The notes beneath the pieces were generated by a model that saw only the letters and a program-made list of their open reading frames with translations, had not been told where the DNA came from and ran no database searches. Positions 38,701 through 48,139 of a DNA stretch of 64,000 nt are shown here, piece after piece. Origin of the DNA: Chaetorhynchus papuensis (Eukaryota; Chordata; Aves; Passeriformes; Rhipiduridae); contig VWYX01000841.1 of the NCBI GenBank assembly GCA_013396525.1, positions 62,001-126,000 on the forward strand. Reading direction: 5' to 3'. How positions within the stretch are numbered: position 1 is the stretch's first letter; the number at the start of each line of letters is the position of its first letter. The position numbers and the translations under genes are program-made.

Positions 38701-40114
38701 TTCTTCCCGTTCGTCCTCAAAAACTGTGATTTCCAGGATACAGGTAGTGCATATCAGTCTGTATATGGTCAGGCCTTTAACTTGTGCATTCACAAATGCA
38801 TATTTGTCTTCATATGTACTTGCTTCTATCCTGAATGACAGTAATGTTGAAAATAGGAATACAGGATATTTTTTTGGGTCAAATTCTCTCTGATGTTACA
38901 GCTGCTCTTGTAACCATTCTTTCTGTCAGCTATCTCCATTAATGGTGGTTAAGTGTTGGTTTTTTTTTTTTTCTCCTGTCTTCTGACTCCCTCTTAAAAC
39001 TCAAGGAAGGCAGGGGAGGAACAGTAGTTTTGTTTTTCCCTCCTTGTTCAAATTAGTTTGCATCCTCATGGAGTTCTTCTTTCATCAATGTAATCTATTT
39101 TTTAGTAAAATCTCTGCTCGTTCTGTGTAGCATTAACATTTTCACCATTATCTCTTCTATAGCATCTCTCTGTTCAGTTGTACTGCTCAGAAATTAACTT
39201 AGATCTTTGCTTTTATGACTTAACTGTGCATCTCATCTTCTGCACTTCCCTCTCTTTTTAGATGTTCTGCTGATTTCTTTTGTGTTTCCCCTACTATCGT
39301 TCTTATTTTTGACTGTCTAGATTTTTTTTTTTGTGGCAGGTATCTTCAAAGGTAGGCATTGCTGTGCAGCAGAAGACAAATGGTTGTTTTGAACCACCAC
39401 ACTGTGCCTTTTTGGCTGTGTTATGATGACAGGAGTCACAGCCACTCACCTTTGCCCTTGCTGCTGTGCTGTTTTGTTGTTTGTATTATGTCATGTGGTC
39501 ACCTCTTCATTTCATCCTTGTAACCATGCTCATTTGAATCTGTCTGATGCTACAGGGAAAATGCTCCCTGTTTCTGAATATCTCTCTCCACTTTCTTGGC
39601 TGTGATTACACAAAAGTAATCACTGTTGTATAGTGTTGTTATATAGAAACAACTCTCAAGCACATTAGGTTTTTTTGTATCACTCCCTGTTTTCTGTTGT
39701 GTGTGTTTCAGCATATTGTATTGAAGTATTTTTTTAGAGTTTAGATAATTTATATATAAATGTAACCTACCTGGTGTTTGACATAAATTAAAGGAATATA
39801 AGTGTATTATTTCTTTTCTTCCTAGATCTTCAGTTTGTCTAAAAAAGGCTCTTATTTTCAATGCCTCAGAGTCTGAAACATAGACAACCTAAAAACTTCT
39901 TCCCTTTTTTCTTTCTTAGGTTTTCAACTCAAAACTATTACGAATCAGAGAGAGGCACATGTTTCTTGCCTTCTTGGGAAGAGCCCAGTATGACCCAGCA
40001 CAACCCAGCTACATCTCTCTGGATCAGCTGGTGTCCTTGCCCGATGAGGTGTTTTGTACAGAGATTGCCAAAGCTTCTACGCAGGACTTTGAAAACTTCT
40101 TAAAAACACTTTAA
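26398..40114 (+). CDS. MTERF3: MTERF3, mitochondrial transcription termination factor 3
   Basis: MTERF3 is a mitochondrial matrix protein built of repeated mTERF helical motifs. It is known as a negative regulator of mitochondrial DNA transcription and a factor in mitoribosome assembly. Exons are 26398-26728, 28906-29058, 30013-30202, 33206-33353, 34582-34653, 37432-37593 and 39920-40114, all GT-AG, giving 416 residues (human about 417). The N-terminus MMAVWARQGSRW is followed by an Arg-rich, acid-poor stretch typical of a mitochondrial presequence. The mTERF repeats begin near residue 150 and show the usual P-x-x-L cores (APYLLLFSVERLDNRLGF, LPRLLTGKLEPVKENL, TPKILTASKKRL, FPQVFNSKLL). The protein ends FENFLKTL. 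The second ATG at 26401 has the better start context (A at -3, G at +4), so a 415-residue product is possible. Confidence 0.96.
28906..29058 (+). CDS. MTERF3: MTERF3 coding exon 2 (residues 112-161, G162 split)
   Basis: The acceptor tttcttag is followed by AC, completing D111. The exon encodes WDDIPPSSALEVISEEEAVQ, then IIAEPLVP and STLRDYVDHSETLEKLVHL, the conserved entry to the mTERF domain, and ends G before gtatga. Confidence 0.95.
30013..30202 (+). CDS. MTERF3: MTERF3 coding exon 3 (residues 163-224, R225 split)
   Basis: After acceptor ttgttgtag the exon encodes [45 protein letters not shown] and ILAEDLEALET, ending AG before gtaagc. [23 protein letters not shown] is the corresponding block in mammals. 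This is the first mTERF repeat region. Confidence 0.95.
33206..33353 (+). CDS. MTERF3: MTERF3 coding exon 4 (residues 226-274)
   Basis: The acceptor ctttctag is followed by A, completing R225. The exon encodes VAYLKSKKFGKSEIAQMVSR, then APYLLLFSVERLDNRLGF and LSVKK, ending before gtaaag at phase 0. The frame stays open well into the intron, which is fortuitous. Confidence 0.95.
34582..34653 (+). CDS. MTERF3: MTERF3 coding exon 5 (residues 275-298)
   Basis: A 72-nt exon between acceptor gattgtag and donor gtgagc encodes TKDLVIRLPRLLTGKLEPVK followed by ENLQ, one mTERF motif. Phase 0 at both ends. Confidence 0.95.
36964..36996. repeat. 19-bp direct duplication in MTERF3 intron 5
   Basis: acattagcaaaag occurs at 36964 and 36983, followed in each case by a purine-rich agg/tagg. 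It is a small local duplication with no apparent function. Confidence 0.8.
37432..37593 (+). CDS. MTERF3: MTERF3 coding exon 6 (residues 299-352)
   Basis: The exon has 54 codons between tttttcag and gtgagc: VCQIELGFQRNEIQQIVYKT, PKILTASKKRLKQTFDYLHN and IMGIPHHMLTRFPQ. It carries about one and a half mTERF repeats. Phase 0 at both ends. Confidence 0.96.
37993..38034. repeat. TA/CA-rich microsatellite in MTERF3 intron 6
   Basis: Interrupted alternating purine-pyrimidine sequence (tatatatgtatatacacacacatatacacatatata). Likely length-polymorphic. Confidence 0.75.
39920..40114 (+). CDS. MTERF3: MTERF3 coding exon 7 (residues 353-416 and stop)
   Basis: After acceptor tttcttag the exon encodes VFNSKLLRIRERHMFLAFLG, RAQYDPAQPSYISLDQLVS, LPDEVFCTEIAKAS and QDFENFLKTL, then TAA. 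RAQYDP and the FLKTL end are hallmarks of MTERF3 among the four mTERF paralogues. Confidence 0.97.
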   Translation, partial: VFNSKLLRIRERHMFLAFLGRAQYDPAQPSYISLDQLVSLPDEVFCTEIAKASTQDFENFLKTL

Positions 40115-40153
40115 TATTTTACATGTGTTACTAATTATAGAACTAAGTTAAGA

Positions 40154-40159
40154 AATAAA
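40154..40159 (+). promoter_or_regulatory. AATAAA polyadenylation signal for MTERF3
   Basis: AATAAA lies 40 bp after the MTERF3 stop and would give a very short 3' UTR. Further AATAAA hexamers at 40558 and 40755 could give longer forms. Confidence 0.7.
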
Positions 40160-42094
40160 CATGCTTTATTAAACTACTTCCCTTTAAGGTCACTTAACTT
40201 TTTAATTACTGGTTTAAGAAGTGTGTAGGATTTAAAGGCTCACAGTAATATTTATAGTAACTTAAAAACATATTTCAGAAAGATTGAGTGAATATGTTGA
40301 TTGCTACTAATGCAAGCCTTGTAATTAATCACTAAATAATTTCAGAGTGGATGATGCAGCATGCTAACTGAAAGGTAAATTCAAATGGATTCTTCTTTTT
40401 TTCTTTTGATAATGGCAGAGTTTTGGGAGATTGGAAAACTGGCTAGTGATTTATTCCCTGTCTTGCCCTCTGTTGTCTTCTTTTGCACTCTTCCCCAAAA
40501 GTTAGGATGGCAGGATAGTGTGGTAGTGAAGTAGTGCTGTGTTTACCTGCTTGAGGTAATAAAGTTATTTTCCTTGTAAGGTAGAAAGAATCACACCATG
40601 TGTGAAGCTCCTCATACAGAAAGGCACTCTTTCAAAAGATTACAAAGGTGTTTCCTTGTGAAGCTGGCTGCTGAAATTAGTATCCTAAAAGCTGATTAGC
40701 AATGTAAAAAAAAAAAAAATCAACAAATTGAATTTAGGCAAATTTTAGAAAGAAAATAAAACTGTTAGTGTCCCTGAAATCTAGAAGGACCTTATTTTAG
40801 TTACTTTTCTCTTCCCCTTGTTCAGTTTGTTTTCCCCCCCATACCAATGAGATTTGTGTGGCTTTAAGATACAAGTGAACAAATGAAAAGAGGCTGTAGT
40901 ATATATTAAAGTGATAGACTTAATTGGTTGTAAAAGCTGAAGTAAATATTGACATTGGGCATCATGGGAGTATTAAAAATACTTAATCTTATCATTAAAC
41001 AAAGCACGTTAATATGGAATTATCAAATGCTTCACAGTGTATTTGGGAAAAATTAAAAAGCTGCCTAAACTGTCTGATATTGTTTAGAAGTTTCCATTAC
41101 TTCAGTAAAAACAGTTCAGGAAACTGAAATCCAGATGTTTTAATTTGGATTTAAGCTTACTTAATGAAAAAGCCTCAACGTTTTAAAACTTCATTGTTGA
41201 AGCTAAAAATAGCAATTTTTATGCACACAGCAGAATAAAATTCAAAAGGTTAAATTCTAATAGGTGGGAAATAAGGTTAAAGAGATTTAAAGAATGAGAA
41301 TAGTAGTGATCTCTGGATTATGACTTTGGATAAATTCTTATTTATCCAAATTAAGAATTTGAAAAAGAAGTGCTTGAAACACATTGAAAAACCACATTCA
41401 TTGTCTGCACTATATATCTGAGATGCCTTATTTTGTCTCTTTTCTCATGTTTCCTATTATATTGGCCCGGGACAATTGCTTGAAATCCTCTATTAAATAG
41501 ACTGTTCTTGGTGGAGATGCATAACAAATTTCATGGTGGCTGAAATGTGATGACTAAGCACTTTCCCCCATTTCCTCCTGTTAAATAAAAGTATCCAAGT
41601 CCAATATGCTTATTTGAAGTTTTGATTGTATTAAATGCTAATAACAAACTGTAATCTTCAAACAATCTTGTAAAAAATAATGTTTATAGTAAAAATGTTA
41701 ATAGGAAGTATGTGGGTTCATATTTGAGTTAACTTTTGCAGATTTGTTCCTCTAGCCTTATTACTACATATTATCATGTGCTAAACCATTGTAATAGAAA
41801 TTGTATTACAGAGTGTGTATATTTTGAATGTCTCAAACTTTGAGCTTTAAATTCTTTTAATGCTTTTAAATGTAGAAATGATTGCTGCCAGAGCTAAACC
41901 AGTTTCTTTGAAATGTTAAATGCACAAGCTGCTGCCAAAATAGCTTCCCAGAACCACGATGAAGAATGGAAGCAAAACATTTAATGGGAGCGCTAAAAAG
42001 GAAGAGGAGAGAGGAAAGAAGAACTTTTTGTGGACCATGCCAAAAACTTTGTGGCTTTACGCTAAAAAAAAAAAAAAAAACTTGGCCTAGAATT
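40160..42094. other. AT-rich spacer between MTERF3 and UQCRB, no gene seen
   Basis: The stretch is AT-rich with only short frames. It contains extra AATAAA hexamers that may serve long MTERF3 transcripts. Near its right end (42063-42081) is an A run of about 18, followed 20 bp later by a C run of about 10, beside the candidate LTR. Confidence 0.6.
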
Positions 42095-42655
42095 ATCTCC
42101 CCCCCCCCCGTTACTAGAGAGGGCTGTTCTGGGCCCGAGCTAGAGCAGCCTGCGAGTGAGCGCCTTCAGCCTGTCAGGAAAATTAATCCACAAACACCAG
42201 AGGTTTGTGTCCAAAAAGGTGACAGAGCAGTCCTGTTACTTTGTTCGAGTAAAGGGAGAGGCCATGGAGCATTTTCCCTGGGGTCTCTCAAATTTTTGGA
42301 GGGCGCAGCCTCCTGTTTATCCTAATTTCCCGACCGCATTTCCCTCTCTTTCCCCATTGCCTGAGGTACCTGAGAGGTACAGACTTCCTGAAACGCCTAA
42401 TACCTAAGACTCCCTTCTAATGTATAACCCCCCCTTTATTTTAATTCTTATGAAATTTATGGTGCTTTCCATTGTTTCTTTCCTCTCTCAATATCCAATT
42501 TCATTTATCAGCAGACCTATAATTTATTTGTAAAGACGAATCTCTTTCCATTCACCAATCAGTGGAATCCTTCCCATTGTTTATCACTCAGTACTAGTTT
42601 TGTCTTCCAACAGGCCCACAGCCTGTTTGTGAAGACAAGTCCCTCATTCCTTTCA
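42095..42655 (-). mobile_element. Candidate solo LTR of an avian class II (ERVK-like) endogenous retrovirus
   Basis: The block resembles passerine ERVK-type LTRs as I remember them. On the minus strand it has an AT-rich U3-like part, a TATA-like taggataaac (near 42312-42324), the phrase ctgcgccctccaaaaattt, and an aacaaag where a polyadenylation hexamer would be expected, followed by a T-rich R/U5-like part. No gag, pol or env sequence adjoins it, so it would be a solo, decayed LTR. I could not find clear TG...CA ends or a target-site duplication, so boundaries are approximate. A repeat-library search would settle it. Confidence 0.55.
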
Positions 42656-43022
42656 AGCCCCTGAGGCTCGCTGGGTGCCATACGGCCCCGGCCGCGTCCT
42701 GTGCTGCCGTCTGGGCTGCGCTGTTCGCTTTCCTGGCTGGAATTGCCCACTGCGTTGCCTACCCCGGATTTCTGGGCTCCCTCCACCTCCGTATTTTGTT
42801 TCTTTCAAAACGCAGTGGTCCTTTCCTGAAGGAATGGCTCGGGAGAGGCAGTGATCTGTACCTCAGAACGCAGAGCCGCTCCTCTGGCGGCTGCGATACC
42901 TGAGCAGCGATAAGTTTCTGCTTCTTGGCGTGACCAAGATGCTTTGCTTATTGTGCTGTACAAAGCTAAATTTTATTGTTTTATTATTTTTAGCCGTCAC
43001 CGCTACCCGCCCCTCCACCAGG

Positions 43023-43032
43023 GCGCATGCGC
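43023..43032. promoter_or_regulatory. NRF-1 binding site, perfect GCGCATGCGC palindrome
   Basis: The decamer GCGCATGCGC is the core NRF-1 palindrome and sits about 73 bp before the UQCRB start codon. NRF-1 drives many nuclear genes for respiratory-chain subunits, which suits a complex III gene. Confidence 0.8.
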
Positions 43033-43101
43033 GGGTGCCGGGGCAGCAGGGGCGGCCCCGCCCCGCGCGTTACCCAGGAGGCCGTGCGCCGCGCCGAGGT
43101 C

Positions 43102-43112
43102 AAGATGGCGGC
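43102..43112 (+). promoter_or_regulatory. YY1-type motif AAGATGGCGGC over the UQCRB start codon
   Basis: The motif matches the known AANATGGCGGC YY1 element found just downstream of start sites in TATA-less housekeeping genes. Here it contains the ATG itself, implying a very short 5' UTR. Confidence 0.7.
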
Positions 43113-43123
43113 GAAGGCGTCTG
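43105..43123 (+). CDS. UQCRB: UQCRB coding exon 1 (residues 1-6, V7 split)
   Basis: Only 19 coding bases, ATG GCG GCG AAG GCG TCT G, before donor gtgagg. It was placed by the strong start context, the donor, and the phase match with exon 2. Confidence 0.88.
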
Positions 43124-46100
43124 GTGAGGCGGCGGGGGCGCTGGGGGTGCACAGCGGGGCTGGGCCCGTCCCCGACCCCGATCCCGACCTGCCTGTGGCT
43201 CTGGGCTCGCTCCGGCCCGCGCCGGGCAGCGAGGCGGGCCGTGTCGGGGAGAGGGGGAGCTGGGGAGCCAGTGTGCACCGTGTGCCCTTGACGGGGACAG
43301 CGAGTGCCGCTGCCACAGTCGCCGGGCCAGTCTCCTCGCCGGCCCTCCCGTGGCAGCGGAGGGAGCCTGGCTCCGATTCTTGAGTTTTCTGAGTGCAGAG
43401 AGTGCTCGGGAGCACTAGAGGAATCCTTGGCCTTCTCATGAGGGGCCTCGGGGATCGCTGTCCTGCGCGGATACCGACTCCGCGCACCGTCGGTCTAAGG
43501 TTATTCCTTGTCTGGCCCTAAAGGACGAAGGAGTAACTAAGTAGCTTGCTGAGGTAGTCTCTGGACTACTGATATCACACGGAGCACTGGGGCTTTTGGG
43601 GGTGACTTGGTAACACAAACGGCTTAAAAGTCACAAAACAGCTTGCCCACGCTGCACTGCCCGTGTTGTGCCGTTCGTGGGCTTCTAGACCCCTTGCTGA
43701 GGTACTTGATTTTTTTTTTAAAAGCACCTTTGCCATCCCAAACCACATTTAAGGAAAGATGAACATGCTGTATGTGGTGTGCAGGTTTTATTTTTTGTTT
43801 GGTTGGGGGTTTTTTGACGTTTCAGTGTTGATTTCGTGGTTTACTTTGGCAGCTCCTAGAAAAAGGAATAGCATTCAAGTATCTGGAGAGGAGAGCAGAG
43901 GGTTAACAGTATAATAACCAGTGGCCTTGAAGGTGCATTAACCCATAGCAAAAGTCCGGGAGCTTAGATAAATTATTTGAAAAGCCTGATGGTTTTATAT
44001 AGACCCTGTGGGTTTGGCTTATGTGTTACAGAGCCTAAAAGTTTTGTTGCTGTCTTTGACGAGGAATTGGTAGCATTTTTCCAAGTCTTAAAGCAGCCCA
44101 ATATTCAAATTTAGTGAAACGGGTCAAATTCTTCTATGTAATGAGCTGTCCTTCGCCCTGTTTTGTGTCAGTTATGGGAAACTGAGAAGTAGAGGCCAGG
44201 TCATATCTGATCATATTCAAACTTGATGCAGTGTTACATTAATACATGTGGAAGAGGCCAGCAAATGTTTGCATGCTGCCACAGTAAGGTGTAAATGTTG
44301 AATTTTACCTTGCTGTGCAACTGATGATGGTCGCATTCAGTTGCAGGAGGTGGTCGCATGCTAGAAAGGCTTCGCAAGTGGTATTACAATGCAGCTGGGT
44401 TCAACAAACTTGGTAAGTGTTTCACTGAGTTTTGAAAAGTGCAAATGTAACAGTTCTCAAACTGGTTATGGTTCATAACTGCCATGTGTACCTGCAGGTT
44501 GGCATAAGTGTTTTTCATCAAAATTAGTTGCTACTTCTGTAGGGAAAAAAGTTGGCAATAGCTTCAGTTATTGTGATTTATACCTTTTCTGTTATTTCTG
44601 TGTTTGCTCTTGTTCCAGTGAATTAACTTGCAACACCTAAGATCAAGCTGGGGTAGTTAAAAAAACTTTCACAAACCAGTCCTGAAAGCTCGATTATTTG
44701 CATTTCCCCACCAAGTCACTTTCACTGGCCAGTGTCTTCTATCCCAAAGACTGCCCTTGAAGCTGGAGAGGTTCCCACGGATAGCAGTCATCCTATCTGC
44801 AGTACTTTTGCAAAGTATCCAAAGTGCAAATAAGATTAAAGTTAGTTCTGCCCTTTGTGTCACCATAACTTCATCTGGCATCGCTCTTGCCTGCACAGTG
44901 GTGGAATAGGTGTCAAAACAGGCGTTCCTTAAGGAGAAGAGGTTGCCTTAATGGTATTTTCTTCACTTTATTCAGAATTGTTACCAAGTTTGTTTCAACC
45001 ATTCAGATTGAATGGATGACAAGAATGGAATATTCCTGGATAACAAGCATCTGAATATTCAGATTCTTGCAATTTATTGCTCACCACAATATAAGCAAAT
45101 TTTTTAAAGGAAGTTAGAAGAAAATTACAAGAAAACTGTAAACGAGTAACCTTAGATCCTTCTTTCAAAGATGCAGTGATTAATTTCTCTTTGATAATGC
45201 CTGTCTGCTGAAATTCTTACTTCTGCTGCTTTTCTGGAAATGCAAGTAAAAATAGAGAAGCACCAAATTTAATATAGAGATTAAACTAGCAGCAGTGTTC
45301 CCTGTGCCTTTGAAATAAATTACTAAGCTGAATTTCAGAATACTTGACTCAAAAGAAGTTTTTGTTTTATTGAGACACTACTGCCAAATCGGTCACATGA
45401 GATGAAAACCTTTAACCACAAGTCAGTAGGTATGTTGTAGTAATCTGCATCATCTTGGAATGCTACAGAAGTAATATTTTGTCCTGTTTTGTTAATACTG
45501 AACCTTACAGAAAAGTTGTTTGAGTTTCAAGAATCCTTTGTTCCACAGAAGGTGTGGGAGTGTTCTTGGTTTTTAGAAGACTGGGTGCTTCCCCCTGATT
45601 TAACTTCTGATTTGGAACTCACACACCAACGTAGAGCTCCAGGTTTCCATAGGTTCATATAGTCAGCAGAGATTTTGTTATTAGGAACAGGGGAGTTTAG
45701 AGAATAATTCTTCAGTATTTAAGGAGTCTTATCTGTGGCTGACTGATTCTAATGGATTCAAAAACCCTTAATGTGATCAGTCATCTTAAACAGAGGTATG
45801 AAGTTAGATGCACATAAGTTCACTCCTTAGATCCACAGAAGGTTTTGCTCTGTATACGTCTATTGTCACAAAACGCATTTTCCTTATTCCTCTTTAACAA
45901 AAGGAGTAAAAAATAAGTAAATAGAGTATGTGAAAGTCAGCGTTTAGGATTGCATGTTCTCTGTGAGCACTTAGTGGCTCTCCTGGATTGGTTTGGTTTT
46001 TCTTCATAATTTTGCATGGGAAGTGTTTTGCCCATGGTACTTGAGTCAATCCTAAATCTTACGTAAGAACATTTATTCAGTGGTACTGTAAATTCTTCTT

Positions 46101-47632
46101 GGTACAGGGTTAATGCGAGATGATACATTGAATGAAGATGAGGATGTAAAAGAAGCATTGAAGAGACTTCCAGAACATCTTTACAATGAAAGAGTATTTC
46201 GCATAAAGCGAGCACTAGACTTAAGCTTGAAGCATCAGATCCTTCCAAAGGACCAGTGGGTGAAGTATGAAGAGGTACGTGCACAGAGCATTTCCAAGGT
46301 GCAGCTCTTAAATGCAACTGCTGTGGTTGGTGGCTGGGCTTTTCATTCCCTGAGGAGACACATGCTTACATGGCCTTTATAGTGAGAAAATGAGTCAGTA
46401 TCTCATGGAATACCTCTGGAAAACACTTTGGATTGCAGTTTAAAAATTTGGTTTTCAGTACAAATTACTAAATTTTTCTCAAGATGACAGAAACTTAAGC
46501 TGCAGCTCAGAATCACAGCACGTTGTTTGCATTTAGGCAGAATATTTCTTCTAAGCTATCAGAAAAAGAAATACAGTGTAAATAGCTTTGGAATTCTTAT
46601 AAAAAGTCTCCTGCTTTTCTGATTCATTTCTTGATCTTATAGAAAATCTTGAGCCAAAGTTTTTATTCATGAAGGTGCCAGGGAAGAATAATTTGAAGGG
46701 AAATCTTGCATTAAAATAAGTGTCATCTTGTAATTTGAAAAACAAACTGCACTTTCCTTATCAGATGTAACTACGTTTTATTTTTTGGTAGTGAATTGAT
46801 TCACAGACTTTCCATCACTGTCCACCTCAGCTTTCTCCAGACTACCAGGCAGAGAGGAATTTTTTTGTTAAACTTTTGACTGTAGGAGAGTATAAAGGTA
46901 TTAATGCATCTCTGAATAAGCAGAGGCTGTTTCTTGTGGTCTCACAGGTCATATTTATTGGGCATATTTATAGGGCACTGAATAACTGGTTGCCTATTTC
47001 CTCAAGCAGCAGTTTGGTTTGTGTTAGACATGGTCAGGGTGTTCTATCAAATACAAGTTTACAGTGCTGGTTAGAAGTTAAGTTCAAAAAGAGATTATCT
47101 GGAGTATTATTGTTGGGCTTTGAACTATTCAAAGTGGCTATTGTACATTACTGTAGTTGGACTTTGAACTTATTAAAGTGGCTCTTGTACATTTGGGTAT
47201 CTGCCAAAAAAACACTGTTTCTAAAGGCATAGCTGGCAGCATTGTTTTGCCTGTTAATGTTGATGAGGCATTAGGAATTAGTGGTTGCTGCAGTAGAGAG
47301 CTTGTCATTGCAGACTTGGCAGATAAAAAGTTCACCTTTTCAGGATAAATATGGCTGGATTTCCTTTTTTTTTTTTTTCTTGATAGGTTGGTGTTTAGTC
47401 AAATTAAATATTCCCACTGCACTTCTTAGCACTTGCATGTTCTCATCCAGTTTTTGATACTTATTTGTCAGAAGTAAAGAAGTTGGAGAGAGTTCATGAC
47501 TTGAGATGTTTCTGGACCTCGCTGTATGTTTAAGTATATTCTCTTCTTTTTCAGGATCACCCTTATCTTGAACCATACCTAAAAGAAGTAATCCGTGAAA
47601 GACAAGAAAGGGAAGCATGGAACAAGAAGTAA
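43105..47632 (+). CDS. UQCRB: UQCRB, cytochrome b-c1 complex subunit 7 (14-kDa protein)
   Basis: UQCRB is a small subunit of respiratory complex III (yeast QCR7 family) on the matrix side of the inner mitochondrial membrane, bound to cytochrome b, needed for assembly and electron transfer from ubiquinol. Exons are 43105-43123, 44341-44412, 46108-46274 and 47555-47632, all GT-AG, giving 111 residues, the usual length. Recognisable blocks are RKWYYNAAGFNKLGLMRDD, EDEDVKEALKRLPEHLYNER, FRIKRALDLSLKHQILP and YLEPYLKEVIRERQ. There is no cleavable presequence, as expected. The ATG has A at -3 and G at +4. The promoter carries NRF-1 and YY1 sites. It lies 3 kb downstream of MTERF3 in the same orientation. 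Confidence 0.98.
44341..44412 (+). CDS. UQCRB: UQCRB coding exon 2 (residues 8-30)
   Basis: Between acceptor gcattcag and donor gtaagt the exon encodes AGGGRMLERLRKWYYNAAGF and NKL. The WYYNAAGFNKLG block is diagnostic of the family. It joins exon 1 through V7 and exon 3 through G31. Confidence 0.95.
46108..46274 (+). CDS. UQCRB: UQCRB coding exon 3 (residues 32-86)
   Basis: After acceptor ggtacag the exon completes G31 and encodes LMRDDTLNEDEDVKEALKRL, PEHLYNERVFRIKRALDLSL and KHQILPKDQWVKYEE, ending before gtacgt at phase 0. Confidence 0.97.
47110..47193. repeat. 44-bp tandem duplication in UQCRB intron 3
   Basis: The segment ttgttgggctttgaact...ttgtacatta (47110-47150) recurs with a few changes at 47154-47193, a 44-bp offset. 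The second copy lacks nothing obvious; it appears to be a local duplication that has begun to diverge. Confidence 0.85.
47555..47632 (+). CDS. UQCRB: UQCRB coding exon 4 (residues 87-111 and stop)
   Basis: Acceptor ctttttcag precedes DHPYLEPYLKEVIRERQERE followed by AWNKK and TAA. The lysine-ending, charged C-terminal helix is typical of subunit 7. Confidence 0.96.
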   Translation, partial: DHPYLEPYLKEVIRERQEREAWNKK

Positions 47633-47769
47633 CTATTGAACTACTTCCTGCAAATATCCACATATTTCTGATATTTTTAAACATTTGGTTGTAGAAATCC
47701 ATCGGGAGGCAATTGTGAGGCTGAGGAATACTGTTTCAGCTTGTTCATTGAGTCTGATCATCCAACTAA

Positions 47770-47775
47770 AATAAA
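47770..47775 (+). promoter_or_regulatory. AATAAA polyadenylation signal for UQCRB
   Basis: AATAAA lies 138 bp after the stop codon, giving a short 3' UTR as usual for this gene. A second AATAAA at 48133 could give a longer form. Confidence 0.75.
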
Positions 47776-48139
47776 CATGTCAAACTATAAAAATCTTGGA
47801 AGAGTTCTTTCTAAATGTTAACAAGCTAATGTTCGGATCTTTCCTGTGAGCATATACATTACACATTAGCTTAGTGGTATGCGGTCTTCATTCCAGCTTT
47901 TGATACTTACTCTTTTCATCATACAGCTGTTTGCTGCAGTAGTGGAGTTAGGTAAGAAACATTCAAGGCTCTTGGTGCCAGTTGCTCTCTTAAACTAAAA
48001 AGGATTTGGTATTCATTTGTCGCTTGTCACTGTGGACAATACTGAACCAGTGTTTGATGTTACAATGGTATTGTGAGACAGCAGAGTGTAGTGTTCTGTG
48101 CATCCAAGCAGATACGTATTGTAAAAATGGAAAATAAAG

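Larger units (their letters stand above)
42656..43480 (+). promoter_or_regulatory. CpG-island promoter of UQCRB
   Basis: CpG-dense sequence surrounds the UQCRB start codon. It has GC boxes (GGGGCGG at 43049 and CCCCGCCCC from 43056), an NRF-1 palindrome at 43023 and a YY1-type motif at 43102. No TATA box lies at a suitable distance. The long frames on both strands are GC-driven and match nothing recognised. Confidence 0.85.

Noticed and set aside
42990..43487. 165-codon minus-strand frame and matching plus-strand frames around UQCRB exon 1
   Set aside because: GC-driven open frames across a promoter. They have no recognisable domain and conflict with the supported UQCRB start.
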